NCBI GenBank assembly: GCA_002401385.1
Contig: NVSY01000013.1
Span: 1 to 11,883, forward strand
Source of the DNA: Flavobacteriaceae bacterium
Lineage (GTDB): Bacteria; Bacteroidota; Bacteroidia; Flavobacteriales; Flavobacteriaceae
Reading direction: 5' to 3'
Length of the DNA: 11,883 bases
Shown here: in pieces, positions 1-6,724 of the stretch
How positions within the stretch are numbered: position 1 is the stretch's first letter
How the letters are laid out: each line of letters opens with the position of its first letter
Program-made: the position numbers and the translations under genes
Notes under the pieces: model-generated
What the model saw: only the letters and a program-made list of their open reading frames with translations
Told to the model about the DNA's origin: nothing
The model's database searches: none

Positions 1-1
1 A

Positions 2-418
2 TTTAAGGTAGAAGGAGTTATCGAATTAAGAGAGTTGAAAAAAACTTACAGAAACTTAATTAAAGAATGGCATCCAGATAAATTTACCGACGAGGCTAAA
101 ATAGAAGAAGCTGGAAAGGTAAGTTTAGAAATTATCGACGCCTATCATTTCTTGGTAAGCATCGCACCTGCAACTAAAGAAGCAAACTTAGAAGCCTACG
201 CTAAAACAATTACAGAAGCTCAAATTGATGATTTCCACCACAAAAGTATGTTGATGGAAGTTACATTTACAGACGGAAACACGTATGAATACTTTGGGGT
301 AAACCAAAAATTATTTCAAAAATTTGTAAATGCAAAAAGTCTTTCAAACTTTGGAAAACGTAAAGTATTCAATTCATTTTTATATCGTAAATCTAAAAAA
401 GCAACGGCCCTAGCCTAA
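2..418 (+). CDS. J-domain/KTSC-domain protein, 5'-truncated by the window edge
   Basis: The reading frame is open from the first bases, so the gene starts outside the window. An in-frame TTG at 35 lies inside the J-domain helix and is not a credible start. The visible 138 residues begin in helix II of a J-like domain, with the HPD signature at visible residues 24-26 (KEWHPDKF), followed by a helix III-like stretch (about 31-52). The C-terminal part (about 78-130) matches a KTSC domain: a short beta hairpin with YEYFGV, then FVNAKSLSNFGKRKVFN, close to the family's A-x-S-x-G pattern. HPD is the residue trio by which J domains stimulate Hsp70 ATPase. KTSC is a small domain, first noted at the end of some lysyl-tRNA synthetases, with no settled function. 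A role as an Hsp70 co-chaperone is inference. A terminator directly follows. Domain identity is fairly secure; function is not. Confidence 0.8.
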   Translation, partial: FKVEGVIELRELKKTYRNLIKEWHPDKFTDEAKIEEAGKVSLEIIDAYHFLVSIAPATKEANLEAYAKTITEAQIDDFHHKSMLMEVTFTDGNTYEYFGVNQKLFQKFVNAKSLSNFGKRKVFNSFLYRKSKKATALA

Positions 419-442
419 GCTGTTTTTTATATAAAATTCATT

Positions 443-472
443 AGCCGCAAGAAATATCTTGCGGCTTTTTTT
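443..472 (+). terminator. Rho-independent terminator after the J-domain/KTSC gene
   Basis: An 8-bp perfect GC-rich stem (GCCGCAAG, 444-451, with CTTGCGGC, 458-465) closes a 6-nt AT loop and is followed by seven T residues. A further A-T pair extends the base. It sits 25 nt after the stop codon and ends the upstream transcript. Confidence 0.92.
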
Positions 473-507
473 GTATGCACAAATCTACATTTAGACTTAC
501 CAACCTA

Positions 508-528
508 TAAATACAAGTTTTGTATTTA
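508..528. repeat. 9-bp perfect inverted repeat with 3-nt spacer
   Basis: TAAATACAA (508-516) and TTGTATTTA (520-528) are exact reverse complements around GTT. It lies between the terminator and the metalloprotease gene, about 85 nt before that start. No T-run follows, so it is not a terminator; a regulator-binding site is possible. AT-rich palindromes also arise by chance in this base composition. Confidence 0.4.
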
Positions 529-613
529 CCGTTAAAAGAATACTAAAACAATTTAAAACTGCGAATTTGGTGGATTAATAATTGTAGTTTAGTCATTCAA
601 AACAGGATTATAC

Positions 614-1519
614 ATGAAATACAGCTTACAGCTAGTATCAATACTTGCACTCTTATTCGTTTATTCTTGCGACAAAGACACTGACGAAACTCCAACACCT
701 TCTCCAAAAACAATTACTATCCCTGTAGTGGTACATGTAGTAAATTATACTCCGGACCCATTTGTGATAAGTGATGAAAAAATCAAGTCTCAAATAGAAA
801 CGCTAAATTTAGATTACAGAAAAAAGAACAGCGATTACACTAAAACACCCGATGAGTTTAGCGATTTAGTTGCCGACATGGACATTGAATTCAAATTAGC
901 CACCATTGACCCAAATGCCAATCCTACAACGGGAATCATAAGAACAACAGGAAATGTTACGGGGTTTGACGGACAAGATATTACTGGTTCAACACCTGTA
1001 GAAGACCTGAAACTATATTTCACAAACAAAGGAGGGCAAGATGCCTGGCCTAGCGACAGCTACCTCAACATTTGGATAGCAGACCTAAGCGACCATAGTG
1101 GCAATCTTAGTTTTCTTGGATATGCGCAGTTTCCTGGAGGAGATTCCAGAATGGATGGTGTAGTAATTGACCCACGAGTATTCGGAACATTAGAACCTCT
1201 AGAACCAGGCTATGAATTGGGAAGAACTGCTACCCATGAAATTGGACATTGGCTAAACTTACATCATGTTTACGGTTTAAATGACACCTGCGACAGTAGT
1301 GATTTTGTAGCAGATACACCAAACCAAAATTCCCAATACCACGGAAGTCCTGTACATCCACAAAGCTCTTGCGGAAGCAACGATTTATTTATGAATTTTA
1401 TGGATCGTGTCGTAGACAAATCTATGTATATGTTTACAAAGGGACAGAAACAACGTGTTCATGCACTTTTTGAAATTGACGGCCTTCGAAGAAAACTATA
1501 CGAAAACTCGAAGAAATAA
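614..1519 (+). CDS. M43-type (pappalysin-like) zinc metalloprotease lipoprotein
   Basis: The protein has 301 residues. A short signal peptide ends in a lipobox (VYSC, Cys19), followed by an acidic, Pro/Thr-rich linker, so it is probably anchored in the outer membrane. The catalytic zinc motif HEIGHWLNLHH is at residues 208-218: His208, His212 and His218 are the expected ligands and Glu209 the general base. Asn at the usual Gly position is common in the M43 family. VADTPNQ (232-238) and the Met-turn-like NFMD (Met263) are typical M43 landmarks, and Cys226 and Cys253 may form a disulfide. There is no Por-type C-terminal sorting domain, unlike many secreted flavobacterial M43 proteases, so the enzyme is probably cell-bound. 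Substrate is unknown. The ATG start is supported by the signal peptide beginning there; I see no clear promoter. Confidence 0.9.
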   Translation: MKYSLQLVSILALLFVYSCDKDTDETPTPSPKTITIPVVVHVVNYTPDPFVISDEKIKSQIETLNLDYRKKNSDYTKTPDEFSDLVADMDIEFKLATIDPNANPTTGIIRTTGNVTGFDGQDITGSTPVEDLKLYFTNKGGQDAWPSDSYLNIWIADLSDHSGNLSFLGYAQFPGGDSRMDGVVIDPRVFGTLEPLEPGYELGRTATHEIGHWLNLHHVYGLNDTCDSSDFVADTPNQNSQYHGSPVHPQSSCGSNDLFMNFMDRVVDKSMYMFTKGQKQRVHALFEIDGLRRKLYENSKK

Positions 1520-1658
1520 TAGGAACTACTCTAAGCACAAGGCATGTATAAAGCGCTCGATTATCATATTATCAAGTGTGAGGTAGACTTTATAAAAGTG
1601 ACAAAAAACATTTAAATGACCTGTTATAAAACACTGAAACCAGCATTCTAAAAATAAT

Positions 1659-2036
1659 ATGAATTTAAATCAAATCACCATTCCTTCCATTGATCTTACA
1701 ATTTCAATTCCTTTTTATCAAAAACTAGGATTGCAACTCATTGTAAAATCAATACCTCAATACGCTCGTTTTGTATGCCCTGATGGAGGCAGCACATTTT
1801 CTTTACATCAAACAGAACAACTACCTACAGGACAAGGAATAACCGTATACTTTGAATGTAAACAGCTAGATGAATATGTAGAAGAATTGACGAAAAAGGG
1901 AATTGTATTTGAAGAATTACCTACCGACAAACCTTGGTTGTGGCGTGAAGCAAGATTGAAAGACCCCGATGGGAACCAACTCATTTTATATTATGCTGGT
2001 GAAAACAGATTGAGTCCTCCTTGGCGTATTAAATAA
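1659..2036 (+). CDS. VOC superfamily (glyoxalase/bleomycin-resistance fold) protein
   Basis: This 125-residue protein has the length and layout of a single VOC module with paired beta-alpha-beta-beta-beta units. The first half carries DLTISIPFYQKLGL (12-25), matching the family's D-x-x-x-S-x-x-FY pattern. The second half ends with WREARLKDPDGNQLILYY (95-112), the usual DPDGN turn. The last metal-ligand Glu of glyoxalase I would fall about where Ile109 stands, and Gln5 stands near the first ligand position, so canonical glyoxalase I metal chemistry is doubtful. The C-terminal extension ENRLSPPWRIK is, from memory, typical of a VOC subgroup of unknown substrate. It is probably a soluble cytoplasmic dimer. 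Family is firm; activity cannot be assigned. The gap of 77 nt to the next gene does not prove an operon. Confidence 0.88.
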   Translation: MNLNQITIPSIDLTISIPFYQKLGLQLIVKSIPQYARFVCPDGGSTFSLHQTEQLPTGQGITVYFECKQLDEYVEELTKKGIVFEELPTDKPWLWREARLKDPDGNQLILYYAGENRLSPPWRIK

Positions 2037-2113
2037 TTACCCGCTCCATTCCATGTAACATTTTCTACATAGAATCGTCATATACATCTATCAACTCCCC
2101 AAAAAACCGACTC

Positions 2114-2806
2114 ATGAGGTCCATTCTAATCAAAAAAGCTGGAATATTCATAGATTTAGCCATCTACATCACTGTAATGTTTGCCATTAGAGAATTGTAT
2201 TTTGAACAATTTAGCTTTATTATAAACGGATTGATGTGGTCCTTTACCTGTCTTTTAATTGCGATGTGGCGCATGCATGCCCGTGGAGTGACATGGAAAA
2301 ATTTGGGACTAGTAAAACCTACAAATTACAAAAAAACAGCCTTGGTAACTGGTGGAATCTTAGCTGCTACAGTAGTCACGATTGTAAGTTTTAATATCTT
2401 GAAAGACAATTTTAACTGGTTCCCAGTAGTGGAAGTAGTGGAAACTAGCACGGAACCAACAGTTTCAAAGTTTGGTGATTTAAAAGGAAATTGGTTGCTG
2501 TTCTTCAGTATCATGCCTATGATATTAATAGAATCTTCATTAGAAGAATTATTGGACCGTGGTTTTTTAATGAATTGGTTTGAGAAACTTTTTTCTAATA
2601 CTTGGTTTGCCACGGTAATTGCCGTTTTGTTACAAGCTGCTATTTTTGGTTTTAGACATAGTTATGATTTCTCTTCACGTTCCGTTACCACAGGGTTAAT
2701 AGGCTTAGTTATGGGAATTGCCTATGTGGCATTTGGACGGAAATTATGGCCATTAATACTGGCACATTGTATTTTAAATACGATGTCCATGATGGATAGA
2801 GTCTAG
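2114..2806 (+). CDS. CPBP family intramembrane glutamic protease (CAAX/Abi type)
   Basis: This 230-residue membrane protein has hydrophobic segments at about 11-24, 34-52, 75-94, 126-141, 164-180, 192-208 and 210-225. The three CPBP signatures are present in order: EELLDR (144-149, the EExxxR motif), F-x-x-x-H (Phe178 to His182, in FGFRHS) and HxxxN (His218 to Asn222, in AHCILNT). In characterised relatives such as Rce1, these Glu and His residues form the active site within the membrane. Bacterial members are linked to peptide maturation, bacteriocin immunity or unknown proteolysis. No bacteriocin or prenylated target gene is visible nearby, so the substrate is open. The loop around 100-122, rich in Glu, Thr and Val, probably faces a soluble compartment. 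Confidence 0.9.
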   Translation: MRSILIKKAGIFIDLAIYITVMFAIRELYFEQFSFIINGLMWSFTCLLIAMWRMHARGVTWKNLGLVKPTNYKKTALVTGGILAATVVTIVSFNILKDNFNWFPVVEVVETSTEPTVSKFGDLKGNWLLFFSIMPMILIESSLEELLDRGFLMNWFEKLFSNTWFATVIAVLLQAAIFGFRHSYDFSSRSVTTGLIGLVMGIAYVAFGRKLWPLILAHCILNTMSMMDRV

Positions 2807-2845
2807 CAAATAAAAACAATATTTATCATTTTTCATGAATAATTT

Positions 2846-2879
2846 ATCGATAAACAATAAATATACATTGTTTATCGAT
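2846..2879. promoter_or_regulatory. 13-bp perfect inverted repeat, candidate operator of the DUF2975/XRE unit
   Basis: ATCGATAAACAAT (2846-2858) and ATTGTTTATCGAT (2867-2879) are exact reverse complements separated by 8 nt, giving half-site centres about two helical turns (21 bp) apart. The right arm contains the TTG of the -33 element. No T-run follows, which argues against a terminator. A dimer of the XRE protein encoded two genes downstream is the natural candidate to bind here; that is inference. Confidence 0.75.
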
Positions 2880-2897
2880 TTTATTATTGTAGGTTTG
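2868..2897 (+). promoter_or_regulatory. Bacteroidota-type promoter of the DUF2975/XRE unit
   Basis: TTG at 2868-2870, exactly 19 nt, then TAGGTTTG at 2890-2897 match the Bacteroidota consensus TTG-N19-TAnnTTTG without mismatch. The -7 box ends 19 nt before the ATG at 2917, so the leader is very short. The -33 TTG lies in the right arm of the inverted repeat, so a bound protein should block RNA polymerase. Confidence 0.82.
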
Positions 2898-2916
2898 GAC
2901 TGTCAACATTAACATC

Positions 2917-3507
2917 ATGAAAAAAAACTCCTTATTAAATATTGTGTTATTTCTTTGTAACATTGGAAAAATCGCTTGTATTTTTACTTTCTTTATACTT
3001 TGCGCAGCAATTATCATCAGTAAAACAGAACCCTTATCGCATAGCGTCATGGATGTATTCTATAAATCAATAGAAAAAGAAGGTAGCTTCCGATATTTAA
3101 AAAACAGTAAAATAATTGACTCTGAAACAAACATTACTCCAGCTGATTCGGAAGTTTATACGATGGAAAAACTAACAAATACTTCCTTAATTTTTAACTT
3201 CCTACAAGAATCTATTTTATTGTTTTTGGTTTTCTTATGTATTAACGAATTAAGAAAAGTAATTAGATCTGTTAAAACCATTACTACATTTCAACAACAA
3301 AATGTGCTATCATTTAGAAGCATTGGAAAGTACATGATTTATTACTTCCTTCTAAACAGCATTACATACTACGGTTTTGAACAAGGGAATAAAACAGGAT
3401 TCTATTTAGAATTCACCTCCTTAATCATCACCTTATTCGCGTACATACTCGCAGAAATTTTCAAAGAAGGAAACCGCTTGGCAGAAGAAAACAGCTTAAC
3501 CGTTTAA
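2917..3507 (+). CDS. DUF2975 family membrane protein
   Basis: This 196-residue protein has four likely membrane segments (about 12-34, 90-110, 137-153 and 163-182). A polar loop (about 36-88) between the first two probably faces the periplasm. Two stretches resemble the conserved DUF2975 core: TFQQQNVLSFRSIGKYM (124-140) and the C-terminal AEIFKEGNRLAEENSLTV (179-196), the latter likely cytoplasmic. The family has no established biochemical role. Its members are regularly encoded directly before a small YozG-like XRE regulator, as here, where only 1 nt separates this stop from the next ATG. A membrane partner that controls or senses for the regulator is a reasonable inference. Expression starts from the promoter and operator just upstream. 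Confidence 0.88.
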   Translation: MKKNSLLNIVLFLCNIGKIACIFTFFILCAAIIISKTEPLSHSVMDVFYKSIEKEGSFRYLKNSKIIDSETNITPADSEVYTMEKLTNTSLIFNFLQESILLFLVFLCINELRKVIRSVKTITTFQQQNVLSFRSIGKYMIYYFLLNSITYYGFEQGNKTGFYLEFTSLIITLFAYILAEIFKEGNRLAEENSLTV

Positions 3508-3508
3508 T

Positions 3509-3718
3509 ATGGCAATTATAGTAAATTTAGATGTGATGATGGCAAGGCGAAAAATGTCATTATCAGAACTTTCGGAGAAAGTAGGCATCTCGCTCGCCAA
3601 CCTTTCGATCTTAAAAAACAACAAGGCAAAAGCCATGCGATTCACTACGTTAAATGCCATTTGCAAGGTATTAGACTGTCAACCAGCAGATATTTTAGCG
3701 TTTTCTGAAGAAACTTAA
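3509..3718 (+). CDS. Small XRE-family (YozG-like) helix-turn-helix regulator
   Basis: This 69-residue protein is almost entirely one Cro/CI-type HTH domain. SLSELSEKVGI (17-27) forms the first helix and turn, SLANLSILKNNKAK (28-41) the recognition helix and following basic turn, and FTTLNAICKVLDCQPADIL (45-63) the closing helices. It has no sensor domain of its own, in keeping with the idea that the adjacent DUF2975 protein supplies one. It starts 1 nt after the stop of the upstream gene, so the two are co-transcribed and probably translationally coupled. It most likely binds the inverted repeat at 2846-2879 and represses its own operon; this is inference from position and symmetry. A hairpin follows the gene. 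Confidence 0.92.
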   Translation: MAIIVNLDVMMARRKMSLSELSEKVGISLANLSILKNNKAKAMRFTTLNAICKVLDCQPADILAFSEET

Positions 3719-3720
3719 CT

Positions 3721-3757
3721 AAAAAAAGAGGTAGCTATAAGCAGCTCCCTCCTTTAA
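3721..3757 (-). terminator. Hairpin terminator between convergent genes, strongest for the minus strand
   Basis: GAGG-T-AGCT (3728-3736) pairs with AGCT-C-CCTC (3743-3751) around a 6-nt loop, with one internal T/C mismatch. Read on the minus strand the stem is followed by seven T residues (complement of 3721-3727), which suits the receptor gene ending at 3778. On the plus strand the tail (CTTTAAATTT) is weaker but may also end the DUF2975/XRE transcript. Confidence 0.72.
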
Positions 3758-3777
3758 ATTTAACCAATCTAATATTT

Positions 3778-6507
3778 TTAATGCCTTCTTCCAAAATGAC
3801 GACGATTATCTCCTCCTCCACGTTTACTTCTTTTTCCTTTAAACGATTTTAAACTATAAGTAAGACTCAGCATGGCGTAAGCTCCTAAATTAGTTTTAAA
3901 ACTCTCTTCAATATAAGTATCAGAACTTGTACGGCTAATACCTAAATCTTTGTCTAGGATATCGAAAAACTGAAGTTTTACATTCGCTCTTTGTCCTTTT
4001 AAGAAAGCGTATTCAACTGCCATATTCCAAATAGGTGCTGTTTGAGAATCAAAATCATCATCCGAATACAAGGTATAACTGAACTGAGAATTCACATTCA
4101 ATTTGTCCGTGATATCCACATCTATTTTGGTGTAATAGTTCTGTTTTACATATTTACGATCGTAGTTTTTTAAGGAATAATTCGTGTTATTCAAATCCAA
4201 ACTTGCGCCCACCATCACATCGTAATTATTTTTAGAATCGTTGCTAAAACTCAACCCAAAACCGGTGTTTTTACTGGTAGTTTTACTATAATCACCTTCT
4301 AGAACAGTGGTAAAATCATTGACACTTCCTGTTAATTTTGCCGTATACCTTATTGGGAGTCCTTTAAATTTCCTACGTAAATACAAACGTCCACTCAAAC
4401 TAGATTTATCTCCATAATTAATATAAGTAACGTGTTTTATATAATCATCATCTGTAACTTTACTAGTAATAACAGCGTTGTCCGTTTGGCTATAGCTGAT
4501 ATAAGAAAACAAACTATTTGAAGACGCATAATTATGATTGTAAAACACAATGGAATAACTGTCCACATCCTGCGCCGTTAGAGCACTGTTTCCTGTTCTA
4601 ATATAACGCGGATTAAAATCGTTAATCACAGGTGACAATTGATTCACACTAGGGAGATTTACGGATTTATTATAACGAATCCTTAATTTTCTTCCTTTTT
4701 TAAACTCGTAATTCGCAGATACTTTTGGTAGTATATCTGTGTATTTTCTAATAACCACTTGTTGATTGTCTAAATCAATTATTTGTTCGTTTTGCTGATA
4801 ATCTCCTTCTACAGTAAACTGTATTTTATTGTTACTATAGCGGTATCCGAATTTATTAGACCATTTATTTTTAGTGTAATCCAAGTCATAAATTAATGGG
4901 TTTTGACTGAGGTCATCAATCATTTTTTCTTGGTTCAAATCTTGGTTACTTGTGTATTTATTAAACTTAGTCTCCCCAAACACATAATTATTTTTAAAAA
5001 TAGGCTCTGTAAATTTTATAGAGCCATCATAACTCACCGACTTATTATAATCTTTCCTTGTGGTAACTTCCACCGTTTCTACAAGTTCGCCAAGTTCTGC
5101 CAAATCAAAAACATCGGTAGAATTTTGATAATTTATATCCTTGTTATCTTTGAAAGAAACTACTGCTTTTACTCTAAAATTTCTTCCTTTCTCATTCATT
5201 TTTTTATGAAGAGATCCACTTATTTTTCCAGAAGCTCTATCATCCTCACTGTAAGTAGTTCTATCGCTTGTAGCATCTTTAAATCCATTTTCGTCAAAAT
5301 ACACCGTATTACTATTGGTATCCGAAGTACGATCGTCCTTTTTAAAATCTCCTCGAATTTCCATATACGCTCCTTTTTTAGATCGATCACGGAAACTAAA
5401 ATTCACATTGTGATTTTTAGAGATATTTTGGCTGTCGTTTTCGGAGCTTGTAGAAAATGAATCATCGTTTCTAAACTCGGTACGATTTGCTTTTTGTTCC
5501 TGTTCATTATCAGAATAGCCGTAGTGATAATCGATATTGAAATTCTGGTCTTTTTTGAATTCGTAGTTATAATTAGCACCCGCAGTGCCTGTTGTTAAAA
5601 AACCTCCACCGCCATTTCTACTTCCATCTCGTGTAAACACCGTGGCTCCAGAATTATTGATATTATTTAAATTTCCAAAAACAGCAAATTGGGTTTTATT
5701 CGCAAATCGATTGATATCAAACTTAGTACTGTATCGATCTTCTGTTCCAATACCCGCACCAACTTTACCAAAATACCCGGATTTTTTATCCTCTTTTAAA
5801 ACCAAGTTTATCACTTTCGTTTTTTCGCCATCCTTTATCCCAGTGGTTCTTGTTCCATTACTTGCTTCATCTATTATCTCGATACTCTTAATAGCATCGG
5901 CATTTAAATTTTGTAATGCAATGGTAGGGTCATTGCTAAAAAACTCTTTTCCATCTACCAATATCTTTCTTATATCATCTCCTTCTGCCTTTACGGAACC
6001 ATCTTTTTCTATTTCAATTCCGGGTAATTTCCTTAATAAATCACTGACATTATCTCCTGGTTTAATCTTAAATGCTTTGGCATTAAAAGCCACCGTGTCT
6101 TGCTTAATTTTAATAGGAACTATTGCAGAAATAAAGACTTCTGACAATTGGTTTACTTCTCTCTTTAAAATAATTGTTTTTATATGTTGAGGTGTTTTTG
6201 ATACTTTTAAAACACGCTGATCCGCTTGAAAAGTCATTAAATAGACTTGAAACAGGTATTCGCCAGGTTTAAATCCACTCAATTCGTATTCACCTTTTGG
6301 CCCAGTAGAGGTATATTTAATTAATAGTGAATCTTTGGGGTGTAAAAGCGCTACGGAAGCAAATTCTAAAGGTTTGTTTTCTTCATCTAAGACAATGCCC
6401 GATATCTTCTGGGCTGACAATTGAAAAGAAAGGAATAAAATAAAACTTAAAAAAAATAATTTAGTCATCGAAATTTGACAATTCATAGTGTTAGATAATG
6501 CATTCAT
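3778..6507 (-). CDS. TonB-receptor-like outer-membrane beta-barrel protein with N-terminal carboxypeptidase-regulatory domain
   Basis: The ORF has 909 codons from the ATG at 6507. The signal peptide really begins at Met14 (ATG at 6468; MTKLFFLSFILFLSF, cleavage near SAQ at 31-33), so 6468 may be the true start, although a GGAG lies about 12 nt before the upstream ATG. After the signal peptide comes a carboxypeptidase-regulatory beta-sandwich (about 34-115). A plug-like domain follows (about 140-240), containing DNVSDLLRKLPGIEIEKDG and ILVDGKEFF. The rest is a long beta barrel rich in alternating aromatic and polar residues, closing with LSLTYSLKSF. This matches the outer-membrane beta-barrel family found across Bacteroidota. 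No SusD partner or GLPGLI-type gene is adjacent, so a glycan-uptake role is not indicated and the ligand is unknown. A basic, Gly-rich tail (about the last 18 residues, ending FGRRH) follows the barrel. Confidence 0.88.
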   Translation of the reverse strand: MNALSNTMNCQISMTKLFFLSFILFLSFQLSAQKISGIVLDEENKPLEFASVALLHPKDSLLIKYTSTGPKGEYELSGFKPGEYLFQVYLMTFQADQRVLKVSKTPQHIKTIILKREVNQLSEVFISAIVPIKIKQDTVAFNAKAFKIKPGDNVSDLLRKLPGIEIEKDGSVKAEGDDIRKILVDGKEFFSNDPTIALQNLNADAIKSIEIIDEASNGTRTTGIKDGEKTKVINLVLKEDKKSGYFGKVGAGIGTEDRYSTKFDINRFANKTQFAVFGNLNNINNSGATVFTRDGSRNGGGGFLTTGTAGANYNYEFKKDQNFNIDYHYGYSDNEQEQKANRTEFRNDDSFSTSSENDSQNISKNHNVNFSFRDRSKKGAYMEIRGDFKKDDRTSDTNSNTVYFDENGFKDATSDRTTYSEDDRASGKISGSLHKKMNEKGRNFRVKAVVSFKDNKDINYQNSTDVFDLAELGELVETVEVTTRKDYNKSVSYDGSIKFTEPIFKNNYVFGETKFNKYTSNQDLNQEKMIDDLSQNPLIYDLDYTKNKWSNKFGYRYSNNKIQFTVEGDYQQNEQIIDLDNQQVVIRKYTDILPKVSANYEFKKGRKLRIRYNKSVNLPSVNQLSPVINDFNPRYIRTGNSALTAQDVDSYSIVFYNHNYASSNSLFSYISYSQTDNAVITSKVTDDDYIKHVTYINYGDKSSLSGRLYLRRKFKGLPIRYTAKLTGSVNDFTTVLEGDYSKTTSKNTGFGLSFSNDSKNNYDVMVGASLDLNNTNYSLKNYDRKYVKQNYYTKIDVDITDKLNVNSQFSYTLYSDDDFDSQTAPIWNMAVEYAFLKGQRANVKLQFFDILDKDLGISRTSSDTYIEESFKTNLGAYAMLSLTYSLKSFKGKRSKRGGGDNRRHFGRRH

Positions 6508-6724
6508 TTATTATAGACTCCAAAAAAACACAAAAGTTAAATTTTAAAACGCTAATAAAATGTTAAAATTACATTTACAGAAAAAGGAAACGTCTTAAAA
6601 GCTATCAACCAAAAAAAAATAAATGCAAAAACAGCAAAAAAAAAGCTATTAGGATAGCCATATATTTCATTGTACATTGGTCTAACAAAAACCTTTAAAC
6701 ACTCACTAACAACTTCCCCTAAAC

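Noticed and set aside
35..37. TTG as the start of the J-domain/KTSC protein
   Set aside because: The frame is open to the window edge and the TTG falls within J-domain helix II, so the gene must start upstream.
4903..6190. Two long plus-strand open frames (185 and 201 codons) opposite the receptor gene
   Set aside because: They lie entirely inside the minus-strand receptor, whose domains are clear. Their translations are low-complexity mixtures of Ile, Phe, Ser and Arg with no recognisable domain. Long antisense frames are expected opposite a long AT-rich coding region.
6636..6658. Minus-strand hairpin (GCTAT/ATAGC, 4-nt loop) followed by nine T residues, upstream of the receptor gene
   Set aside because: The stem is only 5 bp and AT-rich, in a region full of A-runs. 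There is no minus-strand gene for it to end, and attenuation cannot be supported from sequence alone.
6508..6724. Search for divergent promoters between the receptor and MORN_2 genes
   Set aside because: Only imperfect boxes were found: TACATTGG on the plus strand and TAACTTTTG with wrong internal spacing on the minus strand. Neither has a partner TTG at the right distance.
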